NCBI GenBank assembly: GCA_026724425.1
Contig: JAIUCV010000003.1
Coordinates: forward strand, 53,260,477 to 53,324,476
Direction of reading: 5' to 3'
DNA: 64,000 nt
Origin: Erythrophleum ivorense
Taxonomy: Eukaryota; Streptophyta; Magnoliopsida; Fabales; Fabaceae
The translations under genes and the position numbers were made by a program. The notes under the pieces were generated by a model. It was not told where the DNA came from, ran no database searches, and saw only the letters and a program-made list of their open reading frames with translations. This document shows, piece by piece, positions 61,441 through 64,000 of this stretch. The first letter of the stretch is position 1; every line of letters starts with the position of its first letter.

Positions 61441-62621
61441 AGAAAAGGTCAAAGCAGTTCAACGTGCACTGTACAGCAAGTTAAAAGTAAGATTTCATCC
61501 TTCCCCTTCCTCAACCTTGTTGCTTCTGTTGAGTTGTAGTTGGTGCCCAATTTATTGTTGATCTGTAGCATGCGAGTCTGATATTGTGGACGTTGTTTGA
61601 ATGATCTGTAGCTTTGATTCAATATAATATCCGCAGATGCTCTGTATTCCTACTATATCGTTTCGGTCAATATAAAACCTAAAATCGACCAAGCTTTGTA
61701 TTACAGCAACATTCGAGTTTGATGCATTATAGATCTTGCTTTTTTTCTTCCAATCTTCGAGCTTGATACTGCAACAACAAGAAGTATGTTAAAGGTCTTA
61801 AATGTTGTTGGCATTTTAGATTCATCAGCTCTGTACTGTAATTGTTTCTTTTTTTTTCCTCTTGGTTGAAACTATTGATATGAACCTTGGAGTTAGATTG
61901 GTTAACGTTATGGAAATGGTACTGACGAATAAGGTAATGTCCAGAACACTATAGATTATAAGTTACAAGAAAGAAGAAAAATCTTTAAAAATAAAAGAAT
62001 TAACTAATAATACTATTTGCTTCTTTATTTTTTAACCTTAAAATTTTATTTCAATTTTAAATTATTAGGTGCCTTTGATATATAATACAATTATGTGCTT
62101 TCTCAAAAAACTCAAGAAGGTGGCTGAAAGCAAAGTGTAGGCAAGCTCATAAAATCAGAATAAAAATTAGCAAACGCTCTTTACTATTTATTAGTTATGA
62201 TATGATTTCTCAATTACCTTGGTTTACAGTTCCTGGCTAGCAATGTAGAAATTATAGGTTATGAAAGGATTCTTAATTACCTGGTAGTAGCAAGTTATGG
62301 CAATTCGTAAGATATTCTAATAAGGAACCAGCTAAGTTTAAAAAAAAAAATTGTAGGATATATATATATATATACATATATGGATATAACTTCAAAGATT
62401 AGATAGAAGTTCTATTTTAGAATAAAAATTCCTTACACTTATGTATGCTTAAAAAATTCGTCCATAGATATGAAGTTAATTCACCTTCTAATTCTTCATT
62501 TATTGAAGTAGTTAGTTTGCCCTTAATACTATGGATATTGTGCTTATCTAATCTTCTGCCATGTTCACTGATGAGTTATATTATTCATATGATTTGATTT
62601 GATTTGATTTTTCCCGCAGTT

Positions 62622-63128
62622 ATGGCGCACTTGAAAAGAGAAGTGATCCTTGGATTGTTGATATGGTGGTTGAATGTTGTTCATGCAATATATAGATTCC
62701 ATTTGAGCATGGGTCTTTTGTTTACTCAGCCTAAGAGGTGTATTAGTAATAAGTCGTACACTATAAGCTTCTATGCTAAGAGAGAACAACTTATGAAAAT
62801 GATTTACCGTGATGACACTACTTGTTATGACCAACTCAGGATGAACAGACAGACCTTTGATCGACTATGTTCTATGCTTCATAATATAGGAGGATTGAAA
62901 TCTACTAAAAATATGTTAGTTAATGAGCAAGTAGCGATGTTTTTACACATACTTGCGCATCACGTAAAGAATAGAGTCATTAGACAACGTTTTGGAAGAT
63001 CAGGGGAAACAATTAGTAGATATTTCAACATGGTGTTAATTGCTATACTACGTCTACAAGGCGGGCTATTTAAAACGCCAGAGCCTATTCCTGAAAATTC
63101 ACCCGATGAAAGATGGAAATGGTTCAAG
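62622..63128 (+). CDS. Harbinger transposase exon 1
   Basis: 169 codons, phase 0 at the donor after WKWFK. It carries the N-terminal DNA-binding-like region. Confidence 0.85.
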
Positions 63129-64000
63129 GTAATAAAATCTTTCATTTTTAAATAATGGACACTGGGTATGGTTTTTGTAGCAAACCTATTAATTGTTCTC
63201 TTTTCCTTTTAGAATTGTCTTGGTGCACTAGATGGAACGCATATAAGGATAAAAGTGCCAATTGAAGCTAAACCAAGGTACCGTAATAGGAAAGGGGAGA
63301 TAACCACAAATGTCTTGGGAGTTTGTTCACCTGATTTACAATTTATATATGTCTTGCCTGGGTGGGAAGGGTCTGCAGCTGATGGAAGGGTATTACGTAA
63401 TGCTATTAGTAGGAGGAATGGGTTGAAAGTACCTCAGGGTGAGCAACTCAACCATATTTTTCATACATAACATTGTCATTTACTATATCTATATATTTAT
63501 GTTTACTCTTTTATTACTAAAAAATAAAATTATATTATTTAGGGCGCTACTATTTGGTCGATGCTGGGTTCACTAATTGTGAAGGATTTCTTGCTCCTTA
63601 TCGTGGACAAAAGTACCATTTAAATGAGTGGAGAGAGGGTCACATGCCAACTTCCCCTCAGGAGTTCTTTAATATGAAGCACTCAGCTGCACGAAATACC
63701 ATCGAGAGGGCTTTTGGGATTTTGAAACTACGATGGGCAATCCTTAGAAGTCCTTCATGGTACCCAGTGAAAACATATAACCGAATTATAATTGCTTGCT
63801 GCTTATTGCATAATTTTATCAGACAATACAATGATGATGACCCCTTGGAAGATGAGGTTGGGGACATTGCACCACGTGATTCAATTGAGGAGCATAGTCC
63901 TATAATTACAATGGAGTCAACCGATGCTTGGAGTGCTTGGCGGGACAGATTAGCAAATGAAATGTTCACCAATTTTAGGCGCCGTAGAGCAAGTAGATGA
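62622..64000 (+). CDS. PIF/Harbinger transposase (DDE_4 family), three exons
   Basis: Exons 62622-63128, 63213-63438 and 63543-64000 give 396 residues plus a stop at 63998-64000, without internal stops. Introns are GT-AG (donors AAG|GTAATA and CAGG|GTGAGC; acceptors TTTTAG and TATTTAG). The DDE residues are visible: Asp in ALDGTHIRI at the start of exon 2, Asp in GSAADGRVL, and the final acidic residue in the NTIERAFGILKLRW region, with YYLVDAGFTNCEGFLAPY between. The N-terminal helix-turn-helix-like part includes RMNRQTFDRLCSML and RQRFGRSGETISRYF. It cuts and joins element DNA in the nucleus, usually with a Myb-like partner. The ATG is preceded three bases earlier by an acceptor (CCCGCAG, 62613-62619), so a 5' UTR intron is likely. 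It is close to the family's usual length and may be active. Confidence 0.88.
63213..63438 (+). CDS. Harbinger transposase exon 2
   Basis: Starts NCLGALDGTH with the first catalytic Asp, and ends in phase 1 after VPQ. Confidence 0.87.
63543..64000 (+). CDS. Harbinger transposase exon 3
   Basis: Starts RYYLVDAGF and ends RRRRASR and TGA, which is the last codon of the window. It contains the C-terminal catalytic acidic residue and an Asp/Glu-rich tail (NDDDPLEDEVGD). Confidence 0.87.

Larger units (their letters stand above)
60956..64000 (+). mobile_element. PIF/Harbinger DNA transposon, right end outside the window
   Basis: Starts with TIR GGGCTCGTTTGGTTTGCGGG at 60956, directly after the trinucleotide TTA (60953-60955), the TWA target typical of this superfamily. 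A second copy of the terminal motif (TGTTTGGTTTGCAGGAA) lies at 61024-61040. A GC-rich leader, an upstream intron acceptor and an intact transposase gene follow. The partner TIR and the usual Myb/SANT-like second gene are not in the window, so completeness cannot be judged. Confidence 0.8.

Noticed and set aside
62565..63972. Minus-strand ORFs of 61-104 residues
   Set aside because: Antisense shadows of the Harbinger transposase exons.
1..64000. CRISPR arrays, tRNA or rRNA genes, operons
   Set aside because: No regularly spaced direct repeats with unique spacers and no recognisable RNA gene. Gene structure and repeats are those of a plant nuclear genome.

Overview
The window is nuclear DNA from a flowering plant, most likely a eudicot. 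It is AT-rich, has GT-AG introns, and is dominated by plant transposon families: long Gypsy-type LTRs, Ty1-copia, RTE-type LINE, hAT and PIF/Harbinger. No rRNA, tRNA, CRISPR or prokaryotic-style operon was seen. The species cannot be fixed from the sequence.

Only two protein-coding genes look intact. The first is a subfamily XII-type leucine-rich-repeat receptor kinase on the minus strand (51739 down to 28724). Five exons join in a consistent frame into about 1,127 residues: signal peptide, about 28 LRRs, one membrane span and a non-RD Ser/Thr kinase. It is stretched over 23 kb because one intron (33388-50166) holds a copia element nested in the 3' end of a Gypsy-type element, a MITE inside the copia, a 3.8-kb LTR and an RTE LINE. 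The second is a three-exon PIF/Harbinger transposase (62622-64000, plus strand). Its element starts at 60956 and runs off the right edge.

Layout. 1-2696 and 2766-6570: two copies of one long LTR in opposite orientation, forming a large imperfect palindrome. 7285-8140: RTE 3' end. 8818-13996: full-length decayed copia (minus) with TA..TA ends and GGAAC target duplication. 16492-19553: a third LTR copy, solo, with AAATA target duplication. 19764-22795: decayed hAT (minus). 23158-23610: orphan RNase H-like fragment. 27150-27879: 730-bp foldback. 28724-51739: receptor kinase and its transposon-filled introns. 52045-57290: degenerate repeats of the region upstream of the receptor gene. 57300-59700: no gene recognised. 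59717-60612: MITE-like pieces. 60956-64000: PIF/Harbinger.

The receptor kinase is the only apparent host gene. By family it would be a plasma-membrane pattern-recognition or developmental receptor. Everything else is mobile-element history around it. Several insertions can be ordered because element ends and target duplications are readable. All coordinates and splice calls come from reading the sequence by eye; no alignment or search was run.
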